Below are positions 47,701 through 58,800 of a stretch of DNA of 64,000 bases, one piece after another; position 1 is the first letter of the stretch; each line of letters begins with the position of its first letter. The notes under the pieces were generated by a model that saw only the letters and a program-made list of their open reading frames with translations, did not search any database and was not told the origin of the DNA. This DNA is from Acanthochlamys bracteata (lineage: Eukaryota; Streptophyta; Magnoliopsida; Pandanales; Velloziaceae): contig CM034136.1 of the NCBI GenBank assembly GCA_019914995.1, positions 4,355,270 through 4,419,269 of the forward strand, read 5' to 3'. The translations under genes and the position numbers were made by a program.

Positions 47701-50100
47701 AACTAAAAAAGTCAGATTCTACATGCAGTAGATCGTGTAATACTTGCAAGCTAGCTAGTTTCTCAGAAGAACTGTTTAGAAGTATTTATTTATTATATTT
47801 TGATTAATGAGTTTTACTATTTTAATAAAAAAATAATAAAATCTTATTAAATATAATTTTTTTATAATTTTTAAATATTTAAATAAAATTTGTAGATTAT
47901 TATAAAAAATTTATTAAAAAATATAAAATAAAAAGTTTTATAGAATATAATATCAAACAGCTCCTAAGTCAGCAAGTATAATGACGGAAGAAAAGATAAC
48001 CTAAAAATTTATAATATCCCATGTTTTTCAACAAAGTTAGTTTTATGTTATGTTATCTTTTCTCCTAGGGGTGATGCAAACCAGCCAAGTTCAAGGCATC
48101 TTCCTATTAACAAAATTCATCACATCGCATGTGTAAGGAAAAAAACACTGTCCATATTAGTACGTGACAACGGTGATAGATATTTTATATACACTTTAAC
48201 TGTAGGTTTTTGCGCGGACATTATAAGCAATTTTGGAGTTTCAAGGCATGTGAGAGCTAACACTCTCCAAAGGTCAATGAGTTGACAACTGTAGTAAGCG
48301 TTTATTTTGAAATAAACTTAAGTTTTGAGAAATAAATTAAATAAATTAGATTAAATTTTAAAATTTTATATTAATTTGTATTAATAGTAAATTTTAAATT
48401 AAAATTTTAAAAAATTTTATTTTATTTTATATTAAAAATTAATTTTAAAAAATAAAATTTGTAATGTAAAAAACACACGTTGTAAGAGAGTCGGTCTTTT
48501 TATAAGCACTGTGATTTAAGCGATCAAACCACTGTGATTCAAGCGATCATGGTGTGGAAAATAAACACCTTATTTTATCAAGACATAAGAAATGAATCGT
48601 GACCGCACGATTGCTTGCTTGATCAAATGTCTGAATTAAGGAAGGACGGAAGTGTCGGTAAAAAAAAGGTGCCTATATCCTTCGCCAGCCATTTTGTCAA
48701 ATTATGTGAAGCTATTTGCAAGTTTTAGCAGCTCATCTGAAGAGTAACATCTAATCAACTGCTTGAATATATTTTATCGTAATAATGATTCAGTTATAAC
48801 TGTCCGTACAGTATTTTCTTTCCTAACCTTAATTAATTTGAAGACAATATATAGCTAGAATATTCAAGTAATTGAAGTAGTACTGCAAGTTATTCTTCCT
48901 TCAGAAACTAATGAAGGAACCTGTCATCAATCAGTAGGTCATATTTAGACTTAACTCAGAAAGTTGCAGTTGTTAATTTCACGTAGTTGTCAGCTTTGTT
49001 ATTAACCGAACAATCCACTACTGAACGTTACGGTAGTTGATTGGATGGATATCAGCTATAAAAAGATACGTTGCATAAAAATTTTGTATAGACTAATAAG
49101 TGGAAAAGTGCAAACTTTTAACTCTCTGAAAGCGAGAAAACTGCAGTCAGAATCTAAGTTGATAGCAAATTCTTGATTACTCTACTAATCACCTAACTAA
49201 ACTATATGCAAATCCTTGTTAATCGTTTTTAATTATTTTCTTTATGAAGGATTAATTTGTCAGTTTCAAATTATAAGACATCACTATGATCAAGATACTT
49301 TAAATAAACATTTGATTGAATTAACATATATAAGATCGTTGTATCTAGCAAATCCACATAGCTTCAAAAATTTAATATATCTGAGATTAGTGTAACAGCT
49401 CTGGAAACTAAAAGATTCCATTTTTTTGCCGAGTTTTGGAGTGTGTTTATAACATCTTTAAACAACTGTTTCAGATAAAGAATATTTAGGACTTGTTTAC
49501 ATAATTTTAAACTTATTTTCTAAAAATGACTTATGAAAAATCAGTTTGAAAGTTGAAATAAGTTTGATATAAAATAAAATTTTGTGTTTACATTTTAGTA
49601 AAATTCAGTTTGAAATTGAAACTTTTAATTTTAGAATTTATATTTTAAAAGTAAAATTTTAACTGAAATATATTAAGTTTAAGTTTTATATTTATTTGTT
49701 TTGGAAATAAATAAATAATAAAGTTTTTAAATAATAATGTTGTGTCCCCTTAGTCAAGCCAGCTTGCTATGGACTGGCAAACTTTGGAAAACATAAAACC
49801 TTTATAATTACACATCTTCCACTTTCTCTGTCTCAATTTCTGTGAGAAAAGAATATATTATCAATCTGTCATCACTCCCTACTCCTAGTAACATAATACA
49901 TAATATTGTCTTTTTATTTTACACAAAGCAATCATTCAACACTATTCTATGCATGGAAACTTCCTAATTGGTTTTAAAGATAGTTTCAAGAGTTTGGTGT
50001 TTTTCTGTAGCACTTGCAATGATGCTTTCTAACTTCTCCATTAACCACAACATTGCTCCTGTGTCAATGATGCATTCCTCTCTTAATTCCCACCATTCTC
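44710..50100. other. Gene-poor, AT-rich intergenic region upstream of the borate exporter
   Basis: No gene or RNA is recognised in about 5.4 kb. Very AT-rich islands lie near 46800-47060, 47420-47620, 47780-47960, 48300-48480 and 49491-49752. The last has ends resembling an inverted pair (GGACTTGTTTACATAATT and, reverse-complemented, GGGGACACAACATTATT). The right end should hold the distal promoter of the borate exporter. Confidence 0.5.
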
Positions 50101-50105
50101 ATTTC

Positions 50106-50113
50106 TATATATT
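50106..50113 (+). promoter_or_regulatory. Candidate TATA box of the borate exporter
   Basis: TATATATT is followed by a pyrimidine-rich patch (CCCACTCTCTCATACC). Transcription would start near 50140 and give a leader of about 410 bases. A second TATA-like site (ATATATAAAAAGG, 50504-50515) would leave only about 15 bases of leader and seems less likely. Confidence 0.4.
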
Positions 50114-50220
50114 GAACCCACTCTCTCATACCTTGACTAAGAAAAACCTTCATTCAGAATTTTCTTCTCTTGGTTCTTGCAGAGTTCTTCCCTTGTCTAA
50201 ACCTCTTTTTACTTAAAATC

Positions 50221-50484
50221 ATGTAGCACTTTGTCTTTAAAACTTGAGCAGAAACCCTTTAGATTTGCTGCTTATCTTCTGTTCGACCCTTTGCATCTAT
50301 GCTACATTGATCTCATCCTTTGAGATCTGATTATCATAAGCCATTAATGTAATTACATTTTTATTGGAAGTTCTCGCTTCTGGAATCCGTAGTCGCTGGG
50401 CTGCTTCGATCATGTAGTTTCCAATCCTTTATCCTGCTCTCATTTTGGGAGGAAAAAAAATAACTTTTGCATTGCATGCATTGA
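50221..50484 (+). promoter_or_regulatory. Cluster of five minimal upstream ORFs in the probable borate-exporter leader
   Basis: Reading every ATG between 50140 and the start codon at 50552 gives: ATG-TAG at 50221, a three-codon ORF plus stop at 50299-50310, ATG-TAA at 50347, ATG-TAG at 50412, and ATG-CAT-TGA at 50476-50484. Three of the five are bare AUG-stop units. In Arabidopsis, AUG-stop elements in the leader of NIP5;1 stall ribosomes and destabilise the mRNA when boron is high, and uORFs in the BOR1 leader reduce translation. Whether these lie in the mature leader here depends on the true start site and on any leader intron. Confidence 0.55.
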
Positions 50485-50551
50485 GAGCTAGCTTTTGTTT
50501 TGCCATATATAAAAAGGTTCAAACTTTTCCCTACAAAAATCAAAGAGAAAC

Positions 50552-53500
50552 ATGGAGGAAACTTTTGTACCATTACGCGGAATAAAAAATGACATTAGAG
50601 GAAGGTTGATGTGCTACAGGCAAGACTGGACTGGTGGATTCAAAGCAGGCATCAGGTATTGGAATTATTCCAGCTGTGTTCTTTTATCAAGGTTGAGTGT
50701 TATATTGTTTAGTAACTCATAAAGTCTGGTTTTTGCTTTGCCTATATATGCAGAATCTTGGCTCCTACCACCTACATATTTTTTGCATCAGCAATACCAG
50801 TTATTTCATTCGGGGAACAATTAGAGAGAAACACAGGTATAAGGAGAAAAGAAGAAACTTTTCCGGATTTCGTTACTACAAATTTTAGGGAATTGTGTTC
50901 TATATAACATTTACTAAAGAAAGAATGTAAATGGTCTGAGCAGAAGGAGTATTGACAGCAGTACAAACCTTGGCATCTACCGCGCTCTGTGGTATCATAC
51001 ATTCGATATTTGGAGGCCAACCTTTGCTGATTCTAGGTGTTGCAGAACCTACTGTGCTTATGTACACCTTCATGTTTAACTTTGCAAAGGACAGAACTGA
51101 CTTGGGTCCGAAGCTCTTCCTGGCTTGGACAGGATGGTGAGTCCTAAGTAAAATTCACCAAAGAAAACGAAATCCTTCTTTGGATTTAGTTTAGGGAAGC
51201 ACTTTAAATCATAACTTTCGAATGCATACGTTGTCAGGGTTTGCGTATGGACGGCTTTTCTATTGTTCCTACTGGCTATTCTTGGTGCGTGTTCCATCAT
51301 CAATCGTTTTACCCGCATAGCAGGAGAACTTTTTGGTCTCCTAATCGCCATGCTCTTTATGCAGCAAGCAATCAAAGTATGCCGTTCTTAACTCTTATTT
51401 TTTGAATTGTAAAATTTTGTTACAAAAGCTACAGGATTAACTACTGCTATTACCTGTGAACAAGTTGTAAAATCTGAAATACTTGAATTCGATACAGGGA
51501 CTTGTGGATGAGTTCAGAATCCCACAAACAGAGAATCCGAAAGCTGTACAATTCACTCCACCTTGGAGATTCGGCAACGGAATGTTTGCTATAGTCCTCT
51601 CCTTTGGTTTACTATTAACCGCGCTGCGTAGCAGGAAGGCACGATCATGGAGATATGGAACAAGTACATACAACTACAACATCAGTGACTTCTTTCATTG
51701 AAATTTTAGATTTCTAGTGGAAGTCAAAATACTTTACCTTTGCAAGTTAACAATGTCTAGGAAATATTCTGCAGGTTGGCTTCGAGGTTTCATTGCTGAT
51801 TATGGGGTGCCACTAATGGTTCTTGTCTGGACCGCAGTTTCTTACATACCTTCTCGTAGCGTCCCAAGAGAAATACCCAGAAGACTTTCCAGCCCGAATC
51901 CCTGGTCACCTGGGGCATATGAAAATTGGACCGTTATCAAGGTAAAATCTTTTTTTAACTAACAACATAAATCAAAGCTTCGGTATAGGAAGAGATACTA
52001 CAAGTATAATAAGCAGTAAAACTGAAAACTCTTCAGTCTTAGAATAATTTTAATGGCAATCATCTGCTGACGAACAGGAAATGTTGGATGTTCCATTCCT
52101 TTACATACTCGGAGCATTTATTCCAGCCACAATGATAGCAGTCTTGTATTATTTCGACCACAGCGTAGCATCTCAACTAGCTCAGCAAAAAGAGTTTAAT
52201 CTGAGGAAGCCACCGTCATTTCATTATGATCTACTTCTGCTAGGATTTCTGGTACTTCTTTCACCTGGCACTAACTATTTCGATTCATTCACTAAATTAC
52301 CTTCAAGGTGAAGAGTGAAGTCTCAAAACAATTTATGGCAAATACCAACTTTAGTCCATCCTCAAAGATCTAAAGTATGTAGTTTTTCTTCACCTCAGAC
52401 CTTATTGTGTGGCCTGATTGGAATTCCTCCTTCCAATGGCGTAATTCCACAATCACCTATGCATACAAAAAGTTTGGCTACTCTCAAGCATCAGGTAAGT
52501 TTGCAGAAACCCACAGCACACCCGCATAAGGAAAAAAAGTTGATATTATGTTGGTTTTGAGTTTCTTTAAATGCTTCTACAGCTTCTTCGAAGTAGACTA
52601 GTTGCAACAGCACGCCAAAGCATGAGCCAGAATTCAAGCCTAGGACAGCTGTACGATAGCATGCAGGAGGCTTATCGGCAAATGCAGACTCCTTTAATCT
52701 ACCAGGAGTCTTCAGTCAGAGTAGGATCAAATTATCAGTGATGATCTTCTATTCTCATATAGAAACCTCTTGTTCATAAATGAATTCCTGATCCCTTTCA
52801 AGCAGGGACTGCGAGAGTTGAAGGATTCAACAATCCAACTGGCTTCAAGCATGGGAAACATAGATGCACCAGTTGATGAGACAGTATTTGATGTTGATAA
52901 GGAGATTGACGATCTTCTACCTGTCGAGGTTAAAGAACAGCGTGTGAGCAATTTGTTGCAGGCCATGATGGTTGGTGGCTGCGTAGCAGCCATGCCGATT
53001 CTTAAAAAGATTCCAACATCTGTTCTTTGGGGTTACTTTGCTTTCATGGCTATTGAGAGCTTGCCCGGTAACCAGTTCTGGGAAAGGATCCTATTGCTCT
53101 TCACAGCTCCAAGCAGGCGATACAAGTACGTAATCCTAGAAACAAGTTATCCTCGAAATTTCAATCATCTTAAAGATTCCAGCTGAATAACTAAACAAAC
53201 TAACTATGCCAGGGTGCTCGAGGGCTACCATGCAACCTTTGTTGAGACTGTGCCATTCAAGATAATCGCAGCTTTTACTCTTTTCCAAACAACTTATTTG
53301 TTGGTCTGCTTCGGCATAACATGGATTCCTATTGCTGGAGTCCTCTTTCCTTTGATGATCATGCTCCTAGTTCCTGCAAGACAATACATTCTTCCCAGAC
53401 TCTTCAAGGGTGCATTCCTTACTGACCTGGATGCAGCTGAGTATGAAGAATCACCAGCTCTGCCATTCAATCTGGTATTGCGATCTTTCTAAAACAATTT

Positions 53501-53841
53501 CAGAAACTTCTTACAGTTTATATTCTAATGATGATATTTCTATCTAGCAGGATGCGCATTTATATTCAGAGACTGGGGAAATTTTAGACGACATGGTGAC
53601 CAGAAGCAGAGGTGAAGTGAAACATATCAATAGTCCTAAAGTGACAAGTTCTACTGGAACACCATTGTCTGAAATGAAAGGTCTCCGTAGTCCCCGGTTC
53701 TCGGAGAAGGCATTTAGTCCTCGAGTGAAAGAACTGCGGCAGGAGCAAAGTCCTCTTGCAGGAAGAGGGCATATCAGTCCAAGAGGAGAGATACGACCAT
53801 CCAAGTTGGGAGAGATTTCACAGAGTTCGACTCCAAAGTAG
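50552..53841 (+). CDS. BOR1: BOR1-type borate exporter (SLC4-like anion transporter), twelve exons
   Basis: Exons: 50552-50655, 50754-50836, 50944-51136, 51238-51376, 51498-51663, 51775-51941, 52078-52251, 52399-52494, 52583-52720, 52806-53125, 53213-53474, 53551-53841. They join in frame to 710 residues; Arabidopsis BOR1 has 704. The protein exports borate across the plasma membrane and loads the xylem. Seen: the start [14 protein letters not shown], the core [37 protein letters not shown], the acidic [20 protein letters not shown] and the SLC4-like membrane spans to about residue 595. The C-terminal tail is Ser/Pro/Arg-rich ([13 protein letters not shown]). Of the tyrosine sorting signals known in Arabidopsis BOR1, Y398 and Y405 are kept at identical numbers, but position 373 is His. 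K592 sits where the Arabidopsis ubiquitin acceptor K590 lies. The symbol means BOR1/BOR2 clade; the exact paralogue is not resolved. Confidence 0.94.
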
Positions 53842-55855
53842 TAATAACAAGCTAACCTAAGACTACATTCCACTATTTTAAGATCATAGTATGCCTTGTG
53901 TTTTCTATGTCAGTATTGTATTCTGTTTCATCTGTGCAAAAATTCACTATATTAGATCTTATGACAAGATATTCTCATGCACAAAAAAGCTTCCATTTTG
54001 GACAATATTGTCGAAAGAAGTTTATGCAAAGATGTGGATCTACTCCGCGGCAAATTCTATTGCATTTCTGAAGCAAACTAAAAACTGCAGAGACAGCAGT
54101 AAAAGCTACTCTAAGACAAAAGCAGTTTCCTTCATGTCTACAGGAAAAGCAACCCCCAAAGGATAAAAAAATGTAATTACTATTCTTTCTAAGAATAATT
54201 CCATTGAAAGCAACAAGCACAACTTCTCTGCAAAACCACCAATTTAAATTATTCTAGTAATCTACACAATATTTCTGGGACACCAAATGGAAGGCCCCCG
54301 TAAACAACTTGCATGAGGAATTTCCACGATCAATCAAAATCCAGAGACCAAAAGGTAGGAACAACGGGAGATGGAGAAAATTGCTAATCATGTTCATTAA
54401 TTTCCTCAAATACTTTATTGAAAAAGAAATTTTTAACATGATCCAAAATTTTCTAGTTGACATCAATTGATCTTGTACCTAAAAAGTGCAAGAACTATTT
54501 ATTTCTCAACCTTATAGATTCTTCTTTATAGTACTATTCATCCAGCTATAAGAGCACCTTCTATCAACTAACATCATCACAGCATTCTTCTTAGAGACAT
54601 CAATGAGCCAGAAACATCATTGCTAGAAATAGCGCTCGCCATAACCACAAGTAAGGCAGCAACAACAAAAGGAATCCTATCATTATGCAATTGAGAATGA
54701 TACTTAAGATTGGACAAATTGAAAAGATGACCCAGGGATACTAGCGGTTCTGGTTCATTCTGCAAAAGGAGCAAGTGATGATAATGATTGGAGATTACAA
54801 TGCCTGTCACACACGATCTGTCGAAGATTTTGAGGAAATAGTTTTCAGATCATTGAACTAGAAATAGTAGATTCCTTGGTAATCCTAGTCCCCAAACTAG
54901 AAGTTTTTTTCTTCCTGTATTGACACTTTTTGTTTGAACTTCTTGTTCGCTCATATTAGCAGGATAGAGCTGAATATCTAAGTCCAAAATAAAATGTGTC
55001 CTTTCAATTTACTACTTCCCAGTATTCTAAAGAGGCATCATGGAAGAAATTATCTCGAAGTTATTCCTAATATTGACAAAAATTGTGCTATGGTTGCCAT
55101 TTGACACTTTTGTTCTGTAAGATTATAGTACTGAACATCTAATATACGATAAACTTAACATCAGCTAATTTCTTCTTAAAAGGGACATATCATCTTACCT
55201 CACATAAAACAAGAAGGAAGTATGCCATAATCCTACAGAACTATCACCAATTGGTCTCTGGAACTTAACAACATCAAATTCAACTAAACACCGAAAGGAC
55301 AAGAAAAGTTCACTTATAGTAACATTCACATCGGGTAAAAGCAATGATAAGGTAAGACCTACGTTTATAGATATGCAGTATTTTTCATGAGTAACAATGC
55401 CCCCACAAATGTTCTCTATGCGACAATAATCTGTTCTAATTCACCATTTCAGGGGGGAGCGGTCTCATTTGATGAGTTCTCCATTTATGATATGCGCTTA
55501 ATAAACAACTTTATGCTTCTGATTGACAGCAACTAAGATAAGATAAACAAAGATACCTGACATAACCAAGATGCCCATGCAGAGGAAGACTTGCAAACCA
55601 AAATCTCTGTTAAATGACGATTCTCAGATTCGGTACAAATTTGCAAAAGGTCAAATTGTCCAATAAAAGTAAGCTTTCTAGCAAAAATAAGAGGATGGAA
55701 GCCCTCATTGTGTATCTACAAGGGTAACCCATATTGCAGAACAAAATATTTGCATCTCTCCCCTTTTCCTCTCTCTATTCATCCAGCCTTTATCAAAGAA
55801 GCTTCTCTTTGATCCATAATTACATAGGAATTGAACATAGTGGCAGGAGCGATAT
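53842..55855. other. Convergent intergenic region between the borate exporter and the G6PDH gene
   Basis: Both neighbours end here, so the outer parts are 3' untranslated sequence. The middle has no recognised gene. A 77-codon minus-strand frame at 54577-54810 has a hydrophobic end but no family resemblance that I can see. Confidence 0.5.
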
Positions 55856-58800
55856 TTACTCATCACCCCAGCGCACGCCATGCTTAGCACCAAGATAATA
55901 AGCACCGATTGGGCCTCTTCCACCGAATTGGTAGAGCTCTGGTGTTATCTTGTTGTCATCCATCTCTTTTAAAATAGGAGTTAAAATGTCCCAGGCGGCA
56001 GCTAGTTCATCACTCCTCATAAAGAGATGATTGTCTCCATCAATAACATCCAAGACTAAATGTTCATAAGAATCTGGCACTTCTACATTATACCTACATA
56101 TGCATATAAAGAAACATAGCATATTAGATTCAGTTGCTTATGAATAGGTAATGACATCAAGAACAAGGATGAGACAAGGAAGGATTCAATTTAACTGGAG
56201 AAAGGGTCAAGAACTAATTTAAGTGGTTTTGAGTGAATATAAAATTATACTTGTCCCTGTAGAGCAAGTTCAATTCTGATGCATCCAAATGCAATCCAAG
56301 GCCAGGTACTTTATTATTGACCTTCAGAAGAATAGCTTCTTCGGGTTGATCACGAAGAATTAGTTCATTTGTTGAAAGGTCAATACTTTGACCAATACGT
56401 TCGCGGTAGAGGTTACCAGGAACATGGCGAAACTGAATGCGTATCTCAACCCTGGATATGTTAAGAAAATTAGAGTTTGTAATAAATGTAATCCCTGCAT
56501 TATATAAAGTAGTGTCTACATCCTAGTAACAAGTGTTCAGCAGTTATGAGTTTCTACCTACAACATGAACCAATTAAAACTACTACAAGCAACAAAACTT
56601 GCAGTACTAGTAAACTAGTTAGATTTTGGAGCAGTTTAAAGTATGAAAAAGTACAAAAAGGAGGTCGAAAGACTTTAAACTAACTAATAACTTTATTCAA
56701 ATTAACAAAAGCATATAACCACAAACAAGTAAGTTTGAATATTTATATCATGCCTACAAATAAATAGGGAATGTCAACTCAATATAATTAAAGAATAAGG
56801 TTCTCAAAATTTGATCGCATCTCCCTCCATAAAAAAAAGAAAACTTCAACATTCAAAAAAAAAAAAGTTAACTATTTTGCAGAACTCCAACTAGCACATG
56901 TGTACCGGTCATTACCTGTGCTTTATAAGCCCTGAACCAGTTTTGATCAAGAATGGTACACCATCCCAACGAGCATTATCAATATGCAGAGCAGCAGCAA
57001 AGAATGTCGGTGTCATACTGTCGAGATAAGTATCACCCTTTTCTCGACAATTACCTTTGTATTGCCCAAGATTAACATCATGGAGATCCAATTTCCTAAT
57101 TGATCTCAGAACTTTGACCTGAAGGAATTACGACCCAAAATTGATTTGAAATCACCATATTTGCATGTTGAAGTAGGCAGTTTTACCTTCTCATCTCGGA
57201 TATCTTCACCATCAAGACTTACAGGTGGCTCCATTGCAAACAAAGCAATTGTCTGGAAGATGTGACTATGGACTATGTCCCTAATGATTCCATAGCCACC
57301 AAAATATCTGTGCTTGCAATAAAAAATTGGAAATTAGAGATGTTACTTCATAAATATGCATAATGATGAACCACAACTACAGAAGGATAAGGAACAAGGG
57401 CTTCATTTCTTCCAACTTTGAATTGGAATCTTGATATAGATGTGCTATTACTTTATATGGTGAACATGTTGCAGTACATTATTGGTGGTTGATGGTTTAT
57501 CAAACAGTCATGACCATAAGTAGTGGCCACAAACACTATAAAAATATTTGGAAGGCAAATTCTAATATGCTTCATTAAACACAAGTTCTTACATCATTTG
57601 CTTAAATGAGATTTACTGTGATTACCTCCCTCTTGCTTCTATACCAGACTCCTCAGAGAATATGACCTGTAAGACATAAGTCATTATCAAAAATGGAGTT
57701 TCCTATTTACAGGGTGTTCACTATCAGGACACTTTAGTTATAACAATCACAACTAGCAGTACCTGCACATTGCGTATGTAAGTCCGGCTCCAAAGTGGCT
57801 CAAAAACCAAGTTAGAGAACCTCAAAACTGTAAGATTTTCAATTAAATCTTTCCCCAAAAGATGATCTATCCTGAAACACGATCAAACAAGTACTAGATC
57901 TAACACTATCCAGCAAAAGAAAGAGGAAAATATCACATTGTACAGATAACAGAGTATGAGGGAACCTGTATATTTGATTCTCTTGATATTTGGAAAGGAG
58001 GATTTCTGTCAGCTGATGGGAATCAACAGAATCAAGGCCAAATGGCTTCTCAATAATGATGCGGTTCCAACCTCTTTCAGATTGTGCATTATCAGCAAGA
58101 CATAATGCAACATCTAAGAGAGCTTCTTGCGGCACAGCAAGATAAAATATCCGGTTTGCTTCATGGACACCCTATTTCAAAGGAAATAATATGTTCTATA
58201 TCAGAAAAATTGAAAGATAGTCTGAGCTGGCTGCTGCGTACAGATCAATAAGCCATCTCAGCATAATTAAGGTAGAAGAGTAGGTAAGTTATACTGCACC
58301 AAGAGACACAAAGAGTACCTCAATTTGCTCCATTTGAAACTTGAGCCTTGCCATTCCAATTTTGTTATCAAAGCCTCCATACACATGGTATGTTCTTTCA
58401 AGAAAGGCATTTAACTTTTCCTCACAGTTTTCCCTGCAAAATTCACAGTCTACTTGAGTAAAAACATCCCTGCTCTGTTAGTGTGTGTGTGTGTGTGTAT
58501 ATATGTGGTGGAAATAAAAGCACGTCAGCATATGGGCAAATCCACGGCTTATCAAATCCTAACCATCGGATCAAGCGATCTGACGGTTACAATCTAATTA
58601 AAAATTACGTAGCCTTAGGGTAAACACGTTATTTTGCTCTTCTTTCTCTAAATGAATTCTAACTATCAGGATTGCTTGATCCGACCGTCAGGTATGCCGT
58701 GAACGCACCTTTATACGGAGGTGTCTTTATCCTAATCATATAATTGTATGTTTATATATATTTATATATATAATGTTGAAATGATGCATATCACCTCTTA

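Noticed and set aside
50504-50515. A TATA-like site about 40 bp before the borate-exporter start codon.
   Set aside because: It would leave a leader of about 15 bases, unusual for this family; kept only as an alternative to the site at 50106.
54577-54810. A 77-codon minus-strand frame with a hydrophobic end.
   Set aside because: It sits between two convergent genes with no start context, promoter or similarity; treated as chance.
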